Positions 41,443 to 53,513 of a stretch of DNA of 64,000 nucleotides are shown here, piece by piece (within the stretch, counting starts at the first letter, position 1; each line of letters begins with the position of its first letter). The notes under the pieces are model-generated. The model was not told the DNA's origin and made no database searches. It saw only the letters and a list, made by a program, of their open reading frames with translations. The stretch is taken from the NCBI GenBank assembly GCA_027475525.1, contig JAMWFC010000044.1, positions 186,001 through 250,000 of the forward strand, in the 5' to 3' direction. The translations under genes were made by a program, and so were the position numbers. The stretch is from Macrolepiota albuminosa (taxonomy: Eukaryota; Basidiomycota; Agaricomycetes; Agaricales; Agaricaceae).

Positions 41443-44400
41443 ATGGACGATGGACGAGGCCCGCACGGGCACCCGTATCTGCATGAGCCCCTGCTGTACA
41501 TCTCCAATGTCCCAGCCCATGTCACCGACGAAGACCTCGCCCTGGCCTTTGTGTCGTGCGGCCCGTTCCGCCCGCACCTCGCCCGCGATCCCGCCAGCCC
41601 CGTCGTCGCCGGCACCATCGAGTTCCGCTTCCTCGACAAGGGTAAGTCACCGCCCCGCCCGCCCCGTGCTGCCCTTGACCCCTTGCAGCCGAAAAGGCCC
41701 TTGCCACGCTCCAGGCCCGCCCCGTCCCCGCCACCTCGCCGCCTGTCCCCCTCGTGCTCTCCCCGTACCCGCCCACGTCGCCCCCGACCCCGCTCCCGCC
41801 GCCCTCCGCCCTCCCCCGTCTCGTCAAGCATCTCCCCCCCGCATACTCGGATGCACAGCTCTACGACCTCTTCCGGCCCTTTGGCGCCCTCGCCTCGGCC
41901 CGCACCCACACCCATTTTGGCCCAGACACCGCCTCTGTCGAGTTCTGGAACGAAGACGACGCACGTGCCGCCGAGAACGCCATGCACTGCGCCGACGTCG
42001 ATGGCCACAACATTGCAGTCCATGTCTACCACCCCCGTCCCCCCACCACCTCGCTCCCCGCAAACGCACCCCCGTTTGTCCCGTCCCCCCGCACCAGCCC
42101 TTACTCGCCCCTCCCCCCCGCCTTTGTCCATGGCCCAGGCCAGCAGGTCCAGCTCGCCCCGCTCCACGGCCCCGGTTCCTCCAGCCACAGCGGCCTCATC
42201 GATCCCTGCAATCTCTTTTGCAAGGCACGTTCTATCTTCGTCTCTTTTTCCCTTTTCTTACAACGTATCCTAGAATCTCGACCCTTCAATCGATTCAAAC
42301 CATCTCTTTAGCCATTTCCGCACCGTGAGTCTTTTGTCCTCCCTTTCCTCTTCCTCTCACTCCCTCCCAGTTTGGCCAGATCGTCAGGTATCCCTCTTTT
42401 TTCTCTCTTTCCGCCTGCACACGCTTATCATACGACAGTGCACGCGTCATGCGTAACGAAGCTGGAGACAGCCGTGGTTTTGGCTTTGTGTCGTTCCAAA
42501 CTCCAACCCAAGGTCATCCTTGTCCTCTTTCCGTCGGTCTTCCTCTGACGTCCCCACCAGCGAGCAACGCCATGCACGCCATGAACGGCGTCCAGCTGGG
42601 ATCAAAGCAGATCGTCGTCCGCTTGCACGAGCCAAAACAGCTCCGCCAGGAAAAACTCGCGCAGCGATTCGGCCACCCAAGGAGCGCAAGTGGCGCTACT
42701 AGTCCGGCCGCTAGCGACGCGGGAGACAGCTACGTCGCGTTTTCTAGCCCACGCCGCCTCTCTGCGCCCTTGTCCCCCGACAGATCAGATAGAGAAAGAT
42801 CAAGGCGCGGTTCGGCTAGCTATTATAACGCGAGTCGTTTCCTACTCTCCCCGTACAAAGAAAAAGCTAACGTCTACGTAGGCTGCGCTTTCGGGCACAC
42901 TTAATATCCCGATGCGCTACGACGACCTCGCGGGGCTCTCGCCTGTCGTACGCAAGGAAGTCTTAACGGGCGAACTCGCGCGGAGAGTCAAGGATCTACA
43001 GAGCGTACCAGACGAAGACGTCTCGTCTGTCGTGGACGCGCTCGTCGCACTTGCGCTTAGCGAGGTGGTGCAGTGTATCGAGGACCCGGGAAAGCTCCAG
43101 AACCAAGTAAACGCCCTCCGTGGCTCGTCGCACCCTGCGCCTGCCCTTGCGCCTGAGCCTGTGCCTGCACCGGTAGCAGCGGCGTCGGTCTCGGGGTCGG
43201 CGTTGGGGTCGGCGTCGGGGAAATCGAGCTCCAGCTCCCCCGCACCGTCCGCGACACAATCGCAGGACTCGCGGATCGACCCGAACGCTGCGACGGCGAC
43301 GGCGAGCGCGCCCGAACACCCGTCGACGCCTGTGTCCGTGAGCCCGCCGCGGACGTCGTCCCCGCCTTTAGGCGTCTCTGCGTCCGCGTCCGCCCATTTG
43401 CATTCTCTCTTTGGCGGTGGCGCTGGCGCTGGCGGGGCGGGGTTAGGGTTCGGTGCAGGGTTCGGTGCAGGGTTGGGTGCAGGGTTGGGTGCGGGGGGAG
43501 TGGGGGGAATGGCGTCGGAGCGCGAGAGGATGTTGGGGGCGGTGTGTAAGCTTGAGCATAGGCGTCAGGGGGAGCTTGTTGAGTTGTTGATGAGTTTGCC
43601 GAAGAGGGAGAGGGCGATGTGTCTTTTTAATGCGGAGGTGTTGCGTGTGAAGTTGGCGGATGCGAAGGTTGTTTTGGAGAGTGAGGATGAGGCGGAGGCG
43701 GAGGCGGAGGGTGGGGGGCAGGGGGAGCGGGAGCGTGAGCGGGAACGTGGGGAAAATGAGGAGGGTGGGGAGGAGGGGGAGGGGGAGGGGGATGCGAGGT
43801 CTACGAGGTCTGCACCCACTCAGAGTCAGAGCCGTCAGAGCCGGAGCCAGAGCCAGAGTCAGAGCAAGAGCAAGAGGGCGCAGGTGCAGGTGCAGATGCC
43901 GGCGACGCCGCAGATGAAAAAGGTGGCGTCGGTGGAGAGGAGAGCGGACGAGTCGCCCAAGACGCCGGAGTTGTCCTCGCGCGGGCCGTCGGCTGCGTCT
44001 TCGCCGTTGCCTGGGACGCCTGGTGTTGTTGGCTCGGGCGCGGGTGCGGGTGCGGGTGCGGGTGGAAGCACGGGTGCGGGTGCAGGTGCAGGCTCAGGTG
44101 CGAGCGGAGGTACTGGAAGTGGAGTAGGAGTAGGAGGAGGAGTAGAGAGGCACACGCTGACGACGCTGGCGAAGCTGCCTGCAAAGGAGATCGTGGAGCT
44201 CGCGCGGACGCAGCCGGGTCTTGTCCCCGAGCCTGATGAGGCGGTCGTGAACGCTACGGATAGGTTTGTGGATGGTCTAGAGGGCTTGCAGGTGCAGAGG
44301 CAGAAACAGTTGCTTGGGGATAAGTTGTATGTCGTTTCCTTTTTCTTTTTTGGGTGTGGTGGGTTTTACGGTGGCTTATGCGGTTTTTTGTTTTTTGGGT

Positions 44401-44640
44401 GCGTAGGTTCAAGGTTGTCAAGTCGTTTGGGATCAAGGGAGCGGTGGGTGTTTTTTTCCCCTTTTTTTTGCGCGAGGGTTGTGTGCATGGATGGCTGATT
44501 TGTGTTGTGTTTGTGATGGATAGCCGAAAGTGACGATTGCGTTGCTTGATCAGGAGGACTTGAGGGCGCTTGCGCATTTGATGAATAGTTATCCTGCGTT
44601 GTTGAGGGAGAAGGCGCTTGGGCTTGCGGTGGGCAAGTGA
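41443..44640 (+). CDS. RRM4: Rrm4-like RNA-binding protein, three RRMs and MLLE domains
   Basis: In Ustilago maydis, Rrm4 carries mRNAs on moving endosomes along microtubules, through three RRMs and C-terminal MLLE domains binding the adaptor Upa1. Here RRM1 (LLYISNVPAHVTDEDLA), a divergent RRM2 (LVKHLPPAYSDAQLYDLF) and RRM3 (NLDPSIDSNHLFSHF..SRGFGFVSF) precede MLLE-like blocks: LSPVVRKEVLTGELARR..DVSSVVDALVAL near 42930-43090; ERERMLGAVCKLEHRRQ..SLPKRERAMCLF near 43510-43680; and the terminal SFGIKGAPKVTIALLDQEDLRALAHLMNSYP-type end after two introns. Long Gly/Ala and Glu/Arg low-complexity linkers separate them. Eight or nine exons; introns at 42225 and 42830-42881 appear to be GC-AG. Start at 41443. 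Identification by domain order. Confidence 0.82.
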
Positions 44641-46002
44641 GTGGGAGCGTGGAGTGGGAGTGAGTGAGATTGGAGTTGGAGTGGAGTTGGAATTGGAATT
44701 GGAATTAAAATGGACCCCCTGCCACTGCCCCTACCCCTGCCTGCCTGCTTGGATGGGGATGGGGATGGGTTCTGGAGGTTTGGGTGGAGTTTTGGTGGTG
44801 GTGGTGCGGTTAGGTAGTTACCCCCCTTCTTTTTTTTCCTTTGATCCTTCTTGTCGTTCTGCTGTTGTTGCTTTTTTTTCTTTCTTTCTTCACATCCCAT
44901 CCCCTTCTTTTTCCTTTTTTTTTCTCCCTCCTTTCTTTTTTGCTTTCTTGCCCCCCTCCTCCTCCCCCACCTCGTCCTTTTTTCTCGGATCGAGTTCGAA
45001 TCATATCCATTATCAGAGGAATGCACGTTTTTCTTTTCGTTTCGTTTTTTTCTTTTGCTTTTGCTTTTCTTGCTATCCCCTCTCACCCCCATTCATACAC
45101 ACATACACATACACCTTGTCTGACGTACGTACTCGTACTCGTACCTGTACCCGTGTCGTATTATTGGTGTCTCTTGATAACCCACCCCCTTTTACTATTC
45201 CCCCATACACAGGCTTTTTTTTTTCCTTTTTTTCTTCTTTTTTTTTTCTTTGCCCTTTTGGATGTCGGTTAGCTTCGACATCTCCTTCCTTCTCCTTCTC
45301 CTTCTCCTTTTCTCTTGTTCATTTGATGATTTGATTTGATTTGATGATTTGATGATTTGATGATGATGCTAAACCTACTACACGTCTACACGACTACACG
45401 ACCTCACACCTACCTACCTACCTACCTACCTACCTAGCCCACCTCGCAACCCATATATCATATATACATACACATTTGCATATATACATATATCTTGATG
45501 GCCCCTCTTTTAAAATGTGATTAGTTTTTTTTTGGAATTTGAAGGAGTGGGTTGGGTGTATATATATATATATATATATATCTTTTTCTTTGGGGGGGAG
45601 GGTGGATTGTTTGAATGATTGGATGGGTTGAGAATTGAAGCTTACTTATTCAGAGAGGGGTATGAGGGTCGGATGACACACACATACATTCTGACACATT
45701 GCAAACAATGAATAAACTTGGCCATGGGGGACTACAAACCTAAAGTGCGGTTTTGGTTTGGTTTGGTTTTGTGCTCTGCTCCTCAAGGTTTGAGACATGT
45801 AGAAGACGAATATGACAATTCGGCTTGGCAGCGCGCGAAAAAAAAAGGTGGACTGCTTAATTCAATTTCAAGCCACTCGAGTCGCGCGACCCCCAGAACG
45901 CGTCGTTCCCATCCACGTGATGAGCTACCTAATCTTTACGATCGCGATTCGCAATTTGGCGCAGCACTTTCAGAATTTCTTGCTTTCCTATACCACTTCG
46001 TA
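44641..46002. other. Low-complexity intergenic DNA
   Basis: Rrm4 3' flank and Aip1 promoter. Long polypyrimidine run (44820-45320, T/C-rich), (TGATT)n and (GATGATTT) at 45325-45370, (CCTA)n at 45410-45436, (TA)n at 45560-45580. The open frames in both strands here are products of this composition and are not coding. Confidence 0.75.
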
Positions 46003-48663
46003 ATGTCTTTTAAGCAGACGGGGATCTTCCCTGTGAATCCAGTCACGACTCGAGGAATCTCGACAAAGCTTGATGCGTCCAAAGACAAGGTCGTATATAC
46101 TAATGGAAAGACTGTCATCGTACGTATCCATGCCGCATCTGACTTGTATCGTTCTTTCATCGGCTGAGAAGGACACTTGTAGATACGCGATTTGAATGTG
46201 AGCCTCCTCAAAATCAAACCAATAAACAAAGGCTTACTTGCCCCCCCCCCCCCCCCCCCCCCCACCGTGGGTTAGAACCCTCTCCTGTCGAAAACATATG
46301 CAGGACATGTGTACAACACAACTGTTGCGAGGATTTCGCCCTCTGGATACTACTGTGCATCTGCTGATGTGAACGGTACTGGTAAGCATCTAGGCCATTG
46401 ACGACTGACGTGGATCATGCTCATGTCTTCTACCTCTAGTCAAGGTGTGGGATACAGTCGGAGAGGATCAAATCTTGAAGGGCGAATACAAAGTGATTTC
46501 GGGCCGCGTGTACGTTATTGACTGAATCTCACATTAACTTGGTTTAGTGACGACTTTTCTAGTAATGATCTCGCCTGGGACGGTGAAAGTAAACGCATTA
46601 TTGCCGTTGGGGATGGACGAGATAAGTATGGGGCTTTGCGAGGGGGGTCCTGTTCGAAACTCATTCACCTGTTAGGTTTGGCCATGCTTTCATGATGGAC
46701 AGTGGATCTTCGACCGGCGAGATCGGTGGACATTCCAAAGTAAGGAATAATGTGCTCTTTCGCAGTTCCGGGGTCTTTGACGCGGATGGGATGCGTAGAC
46801 TATTAATGCAGTGTCTATCAGACATCAACGACCTTTCCGAGCTGCAACCGCCGCTGACGATGGCCTGATTGTCTTCCATCAAGGTATGTGCGGTACTCTT
46901 TGTCAACCTTCCACATTATATACCTGATCAGGTGCTCCATACAAGTACGACAAGGTGTGTCATGTCTTTGATGGTCGTGCTTGCTAGTTAACTCACGTTG
47001 TTTTTGTAGACTATCAAGACCCACACGAAGTTTGTTCAAGATGTAAAATACGCACCGTCAGGGAATCATTTTGTCAGTGTGGGTAGCGACGCAAAGGTTT
47101 TCCTCTACGATGGAAAGACAGGTGACACTGTCAACGAGTTTACCTCGAACCCTCATACAGGGACAATCGTGAGGATCACCTCGATATTGTCCGGCACAAC
47201 GAACTCAGATACAGCTCATAGACGGCTGTCAGTTGGGGTCCTGATAGCAAGAGCTTTGTGACTTCTTCTGCAGATTGCACAGTTGCGCTGTGTACGTATT
47301 TCAGTGCTCGATTGGGCTTCAGATTCTTTGACCATCCGTTCCAGGGGATGTGGAAGCACAAAAGTCTGTCACTACATGGAAGCTAGGTTCTACCGTCGAC
47401 CATCAACAAGTCGGAAATGCATGGAGCGGAGAGCGAGACATAGTTTCATTGTCACTCTCCGGTTCTCTGAATATCTTTGATCCAAGAAATAGTGGTGTAC
47501 CTTCGAGAAAGCTCAATGTAGATCAAGCCCCCTGTTTTCTTGATTGTACTTTCTAACACTTTCATCAGGCTCCACAGAAGGCTGTCACCTCGTTAGCACC
47601 CATAAGCTCTACAACTTTCCTTGGTGGTACTGCTGACGGGCGTGTCATTTCGTACTTGCCCGATACGGGCGAATCAGAACTTGTTGTAGGAGCCAGCCAT
47701 TCCAATCTCATCTCCGACCTTGCGTTCAGCCCCAAAGATGGCCACGTATACTCTGTCGGATACGACGATAGCGTACGTGAAATTGAAGCTGGCGTTTCCA
47801 CAGCTGGTCCATCATTCACGTCAGTTCTTTCTATCAAGTCATCAGACAACACCAGCTAATGCCTTCTACCGGCAGCCCTTCGTCAGTGTCTACAGCGTCT
47901 CAGCCCAAGTCTGCCGCAGTTGCAAGCGACGGTACCTTGTTTGTTGCTGAAATTAGCTCTGTCGAGGCGTTCCGATCCAATCAACGTGTGCTTGAACATA
48001 GATCCAGCTTTGTACCGAGTACTATTGCTGCGTCTGAGGGAGTCGTGGCTCTTGGAGGAGAGGTATACAGGCTTTGATCGTTCGGACACTTTGCTGACGC
48101 TGGACCTCCAGGACCAGAAAGTCCGCTTGAACTCATGGGATGGTAAGACACTGACGGAGACGGCTGTCCTCGAAGGGAACAGGGGAGTGGTTTCTGCGCT
48201 GGCTTTTTCGCCGGATGGGAAGTTGCTTGCCTCTGGGGATGTGAGTCTAATTTCGTGGATGCTTTAGAAATTTGCCTGACATTTCTGAAACCAGTCAAGT
48301 GGAAAGATAGTCCTGTTCGACGTCAAGGAACAAAAGGTAAAAAAAATTATCATGAATCGCTTTTATCTTTTCTTTCCCAACATAACGACTTTGCAGTTGA
48401 TTACTTCACGCTGGTCTTTCCACACCGCACGTATCAACTGTATTGCTTGGACATCAGACTCCCGGCACTGTGCATCTGCTTCACTCGATACTCATGTGTA
48501 TATTTGGAGCGTGGCCAAGCCCATGAGGAATATAGGTATCAAGAACGCTGCTCCTGGTGGCGCTAATGCTGTGCATTGGTTGGACAAGGAGGGTTTGGCG
48601 AATTTGGCAACGACTGGTGCGGATGGATGTGTGAGGTTGTGGGCAATCAAGTTTCATGAATAA
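46003..48663 (+). CDS. AIP1: Actin-interacting protein 1 (WD40, WDR1 family)
   Basis: Aip1 works with cofilin to disassemble actin filaments; two seven-bladed WD40 propellers. Start MSFKQTGIFPVNPVTTRG at 46003; then TKLDASKDKVVYTNGKTVIIRDLN, YNTTVARISPSGYYCASADVNGTVKVWD, GRVNDLAWDGESKRIIAVGDGRDKFGHAF, FVQDVKYAPSGNHFVSVGSDAKVFLYDG, SWGPDSKSFVTSSADCTVALWD, SQPKSAAVASDGTLFVAE, ALAFSPDGKLLASGD, and the closing GADGCVRLWAIKFHE. About 15 exons. The second intron holds a run of about 23 Cs (46241-46263), a likely length-variable tract. Convergent with the histidinol-phosphatase gene, 180 bp between stops. Confidence 0.93.
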
Positions 48664-48840
48664 TGAATGCAATTACTTAGAGGACATCAATGTGTAATAT
48701 CGTAGCTTCATCTTGCATGTCTCAAGCTGGGGGATTTTTGCGTCCTTTACATCGCCCGATCCGAATCATTTCAAAAGAGTAGAATTGAATGTTCATGCTA
48801 TAGTATACAAGGCTTGGGTAGAACGAACACGGTGCAGCCT

Positions 48841-49879
48841 TTATCGATGCCAGAAACCGTGTTCCTGCCAACCATCATGCAATTTTACAGCTTGTATTTT
48901 CCTCCCCGCAGCATTCGCAACCGCAGAACTTTGCAGATAGCAAAGCTCAGTAATACCTACTTCCTTGAGGTACCCAGGCAGGCGATGGTAATTGAGTCCG
49001 ACAGCATGTGGTCCATGACTGTCATCAGATAATGCAAAACGACCGCCATGTTGTAGTATTAGCTATGCAGAAACCAGGAGTCAATACCATGAACTTTACC
49101 CAAAAGATGAATTAACCCACCTCCACAACATCCCGCCCAGGGTATGCCGAGTCCCACCCCTTCCTAAAGGCAGCAGCATTGACCTCAAACAACGCCCCGT
49201 ACTCGATCGCAAACTTGATATTCCGTTCTGCCTTTATCCATGCCGCAGGATAATCCGCGAAGACGAGCCCTGGGTTATACAGTCGGCAAAGATCAAAGTG
49301 ACCCACTATCTCAGGGTGAAACCGTTGCAAGAGCTCGTACTGCGCGTCAAAATACATAGAGAGGAACGTCTCTTGTTGACTGTGCGCTCCAGAACCACTG
49401 TCTAGGCTGTCCAATGCTTTTTGGAACGTAGCATGATCAAAGTCGATGGGGATGGTGTTTACATGGTGCACTGAGCCTACTATATATTCCACGCGGGATC
49501 CTACGCGCTTCAAAAGGCTCTCTAGATTGTCTAAATCAGAGCGTGTGATGTACTCCGTCTCAAGGCCGACTAGGAGGGTAATTTGGGACGCGTATTTCGC
49601 CTTTAGGCGTTGCGCTTCGTCGAGGAAGCGGTCATATTGGGATGAGAGCTCAGCGAGAGACACGCCGGTCTGGATGGGGAGCGATCAAGGAGGTGGTGCA
49701 GTCAAGAAGTGGCGGCGCACCTCCTCGGGATAGAGATCCTCCGGTCGGTAGCGGGGCACATGTTCTGTCAGGCCGTATACTTCAAATTTCTGGTGTATTG
49801 ACTCGGTAACCACCTCTTCTAGTGTTCCTGTAGCATGTTTGCAGAATTGACCTGAGTGGGAATGATGACTGTGAGGCAT
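48841..49879 (-). CDS. HIS2: Histidinol-phosphatase (PHP type)
   Basis: Hydrolyses L-histidinol phosphate in histidine synthesis. ATG at 49879; PHP metal motif MPHSHHSHSGQF at the N-terminus, GLTEHVPR, LLVGLETEYI, YIVGSVHHVN, IVGHFDLCRLY. An intron after the first exon (donor GTGCGC at about 49724) and one after RDVVE (donor at about 49116). The last exon, 48841 to about 49057, gives GGRFALSDDSHGPHAVGLNY, the second metal-binding Asp/His block, so the protein is complete; stopping at 49112 would lose it. Same strand as YRA1, whose stop lies 175 bp upstream of this ATG. Confidence 0.93.
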
Positions 49880-50053
49880 CTGAAGCAAGGGCAGTAAAGT
49901 GAAGCGAAAATCATAATCTTATCAAAATTGCTGTGCCTACCCGATCTTAACTGGGAGAACGTTTTCACATCAAGTAGCATGGAAAAATTGAGCCGAGGGG
50001 GGATACATTCATACGTTATACAAGTTCTTATAAAGCATAGAGGAAAGAAAACT

Positions 50054-51064
50054 TCAGGCCATCTCAACATCCTGAGTGGACTGTTCGGGCGCAGTCGGCG
50101 TTTGCTCCGTCACCACAGCAGGTTCGGCATCACCCATAAATGCATCCAATTCCTTATCCAACTCTTCCGCTGTCTTGGGCTTTTTCGGAGCACGGGGCGC
50201 ACCGCGAGCAGGTCGTGATCGTATCGGGCCAGCGCCTCGGCTGCAAAAACGATTGAATAAAAAATCGAACAACCTTAAGAGGACGACATACGGGCCAGAT
50301 GGTGTCTTAACGCTCGAATCGTCGCGGCTGAGGCGGTTGAGGAGCGGGGGCTTCTGCATTCTGTTGATGAGCGACGTCGGAGCGCTTACTGAACGAGGAT
50401 GGCGTGGCGGTAACGTGTCGAAGACGATAGACATAGGTTGTCCTGGACACAACACGTCAGTTTCGGTTCCTACTTATAGCGTACGACATCCCGAATAAGG
50501 GATGCTGATAGCTGAATAAGAAGGGAATTACCCCTTGCTAGAATACCATCAAACTGTTTTTTCGCTCTTGTCGCTTCGGTCGCGGTTTCGAAGGAGATTA
50601 TGGCGGTACCTGAAGAGCGGCCACTGCGGTCGTACTTTAAAGAGGTGACGTAAAAACCGAATGAGAATAAGCGGAGTCGAGGTTGGCTTCCATTCAGGTG
50701 AAGCTCGGGGCTGGTCGTACCCTGATAAGTGGTTCACGAACTAGCGTGCCAATCTGTCCAAAGATTGCCTGAAAACATGTCAATAATGTAAAATGGCCTC
50801 GGCTGAGATACGAACCGTAAGGTCTTTTGGCGTGATTTCGTAGTGCAGATTAGAGACGAGGAGCTTGGTGTTGGTGGACGCGATGGGGGCAGGGACGGCA
50901 ACAGCGCCTCTGGGGCCTGTCGGAGCCTTGTCGTGTACCCATCGACCGTTGACGTCGCCTCGAGTTTCAGGGCGCTATTGCGTGTTAATTCATTAGCACT
51001 CAACGAGAAGATGATTTAAACGGACTGCGTAGGGCTTTCGAACACCACGTCGAAAAGAGGACAT
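50054..51064 (-). CDS. YRA1: Yra1/ALYREF-type mRNA export factor
   Basis: Nuclear RNA export adaptor. ATG at 51064 (MSSFRRGVRKPYA), intron with GT-AG borders, then GRWVHDKAPTGPRG, the RRM (KLLVSNLHYEITPKDLT, AIFGQIGTLVREPLIR, GRSSGTAIISFETATEA), then PMSIVFDTLPPR, an RG-type segment, and the C-terminal FoP/ALY motif KKPKTAEELDKELDAFM followed by an acidic tail ending DVEMA. Five or six exons. Complete. Confidence 0.9.
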
Positions 51065-51617
51065 AATGGAGAGAGTTAGAATGTGAATCACAGTAAACTG
51101 CGGAAATACAAACGGAGTTGAAAATACTAGTACCGCGTGTCGTGACAGCAATCACGGTAACTGCTTGTTACTATGTTACTATTTTGTTATCTACCTCCGC
51201 TAAGTAAATAGCTAAGGACGAGTCTGTAAGGACACGCCTCGATAGACCTAGTAAGTAGCATATTGTAAAATGGGCAAGTGGGGTAGCATCAAAACCCCAT
51301 AGGGAAAGCTTGCCACCACTGCAAATCAAATACACAGAGTTGTGCAATGCCTACACTAGAAATGAGATGAAATGAAATGAAATTACAAATTAATGTCCCT
51401 CACAGCAAGCCTTTGAACTTGACCCCAAATGCATCCAGCTAATCAAATGGCAGACATGTGCCACAAAGAGGCGAAAAGATGAGCCTGTTGCTTGATCTCA
51501 GGGGTTGGTTTCTTGTGAGAGAGATCCCTTCTCAACCAGTTCTAGAAATAAGGGATGGTATAAGTCATTTTAAATGGTTTAGTGATTGGGGTGGGGTGGA
51601 GTGGTGGTGGTAGGTGG

Positions 51618-51649
<32 letters not shown>

Positions 51650-52058
51650 GCCAATGTTCAACATGGAAATAAGAAAAATTGACAACTGAGCAGTTGGCAT
51701 GTTCAAAAGGGTAAACCAAGCTTCTTCTGTCAAACAAGCTGTGTTCAAGTATATCATATTACTCAGGAAGTCTCTTCTTCTATCTTGTGGCTCCCCATGT
51801 CACACTTACCCTGCACTGAATTCCTTTTTACAATTTCCTCAAATACCAGGAAGTTTATGAAAGGTATTTATATGCCTTGCTGCAGCTGATTTTCTGACAA
51901 ATAAATCCTATGCCAGCAGAGCTCACTTATAAAATAATCAAGGCTTTTTGTTGGACACCCATAAAGGTAAAATGGAAGCAGAACCTGAAAATAGAGGGTC
52001 CATTTGAGTGGCCTTATGAAAGAGATTTGAACTGAAGGTTCAACTACATGTACAATGT
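51065..52058. other. Spacer, start of AT-rich island
   Basis: 51160-51270 resembles 8285-8400 (TACTATGTTAC, CTACCTCCGCTAAG, TAGCTAAGGACGAGTC, CACGCCTCGATAGACC), a dispersed repeat. 51618-51650 is a (GTT)n microsatellite. From about 51300 CpG becomes rare and A+T rises. Confidence 0.5.
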
Positions 52059-53065
52059 GTGTCAAAGGGAAAAGGTAAGGCTATGAGCCTTACAGAGAAT
52101 GACATTCCTCGATTGTGCCAGCAATGGCAACATGAGTTTTTAGATATCATCAATGGGACAAAGGAGGAACTTCCCTCTTGGAGGGAAGTGAATCATGAAA
52201 TTAATCTCATTGATGAGAATAAGCAATACAAGTATCACTTGCCTTGCTGTCTGCAAGCACTTCAGAATCAGGTTCATGAAAGAACAAACAGGTATATAAA
52301 CATGAAGTGGTGGGAACTAACAACTAGCAATGCAAGCTGCACTATTACCATGTATTTCCAAGAAGGGCAGGACATTACAGACAGTATTGGATGAGTGGCA
52401 GCACAACAATAATACTGTCAAAGACGTAACTCTCCTTCCAGATCAGAAAGTTATATATGAAGATGTTACCAAGGCTAAATACAGGTCAAAAATTTACCTC
52501 ACAGATGCATATGAACAAGTTTGCATATATGAAGAAGACATACCAAAGACACTGTTTTTGTTCTTGATAGAGATATTTATGAGCAATATAATGCAAATTG
52601 GCAATTGTCATGCACCAGCTGCATTCCAGAGGTTAATGACCTCAATTTTCTGAGACATAGTCAGGAAATTCATGCACATCTACTTAGACAATATCTTTAT
52701 TTTTTGGACTCTATTGAGGAGCATGAGAAGCACTTACAAGTTGTCTTTGAACAACTCAGAAAGGCAAGCTTTTATTTCAAATAGAAGAGGTGTGAGTTGT
52801 ATGCACCTAGCATAGACTGTTTAGGTCATGTTATTGATGAGCAGGGTATACATCTAGATACTGATAAACTTGATTGTATTTGAGAATGGCATACTCCATG
52901 CACCTACAACAACATACAGTGTTTCATTGGGCTAGTGAACTATGTATATTGGTAACTTCTTACCAGAATCACTGCCTACACCAGGCCATTGATGGCCATG
53001 ACCCAGAACAGGTCCTCCTTTCATTGGAGACTGCTGCATCAGTGGTGCTTTGAAATGATTAAGTA

Positions 53066-53513
53066 CAGTGGCTCAAAAAACTGTCCCAATGTTTCATACT
53101 TTTTGAAAGATGACATTGGCATGAAGGATGGGAAGTATGTAAAATCCTGTCAAAAAACTGTCCCAATGTTTCATACTTTTTGAAAGATGACATTGGCATG
53201 AAGGATGGGAAGTATGTAAAATCCTGATTGAATCATGTAAAATACTATGGCATCGTAGCTACAAAATGAATCTAGGTTTATGTAATCAAGACCAAAACTG
53301 ATGGAGCAATAGCCATTTTAAAATATTCACTCATTTAAAATGGCTATTGCTCCATCAGTTTTGATTTTGATTACATAAACTTAGATTCATTTTGTAGCTA
53401 CGATGCCATAGTATTTTACATGATTTAATCAGGATTTTAAGTACTTCCCATCCTTCATGCCAATGTCATCTTTCAAAAAGTATGAAACATTGGGACAGTT
53501 TTTTGAGCCACTG
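53066..53513. mobile_element. Tc1/mariner-type MITE with long terminal inverted repeats
   Basis: Ends CAGTGGCTCAAAAAACTG / CAGTTTTTTGAGCCACTG with TA duplications at 53064-53065 and 53514-53515. The two arms (about 180-190 bp) are near-perfect inverted copies, so the whole element folds into one hairpin with a short centre around 53320-53330. No transposase. Inserted in the RNase H part of the gypsy remnant. The left arm has an extra 77-bp copy that the right arm lacks. Confidence 0.88.
53073..53226. repeat. Exact 77-bp tandem duplication (2 of 4)
   Basis: 53073-53149 repeated at 53150-53226 in the left MITE arm only. The right arm has a single counterpart, so the native element probably has one copy. 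Confidence 0.95.

Noticed and set aside
41100..42188. 362-codon minus frame opposite Rrm4-like gene
   Set aside because: Gly/Arg/Glu-rich mirror of a GC-rich coding exon; no domain.
42913..42913. Separate gene starting at the ATG at 42912
   Set aside because: The MLLE-containing frame joins the RRM part through the GC-AG intron 42830-42881, and the domain order fits one Rrm4-like protein.
44589..45334. Long frames on both strands rich in Lys/Arg or Phe/Ser
   Set aside because: Arise from a polypyrimidine tract downstream of the Rrm4-like gene.
46241..46263. Run of 23 Cs as a sequencing gap or functional element
   Set aside because: Falls inside an Aip1 intron and does not disturb coding; its length may be inaccurate but no function is implied.
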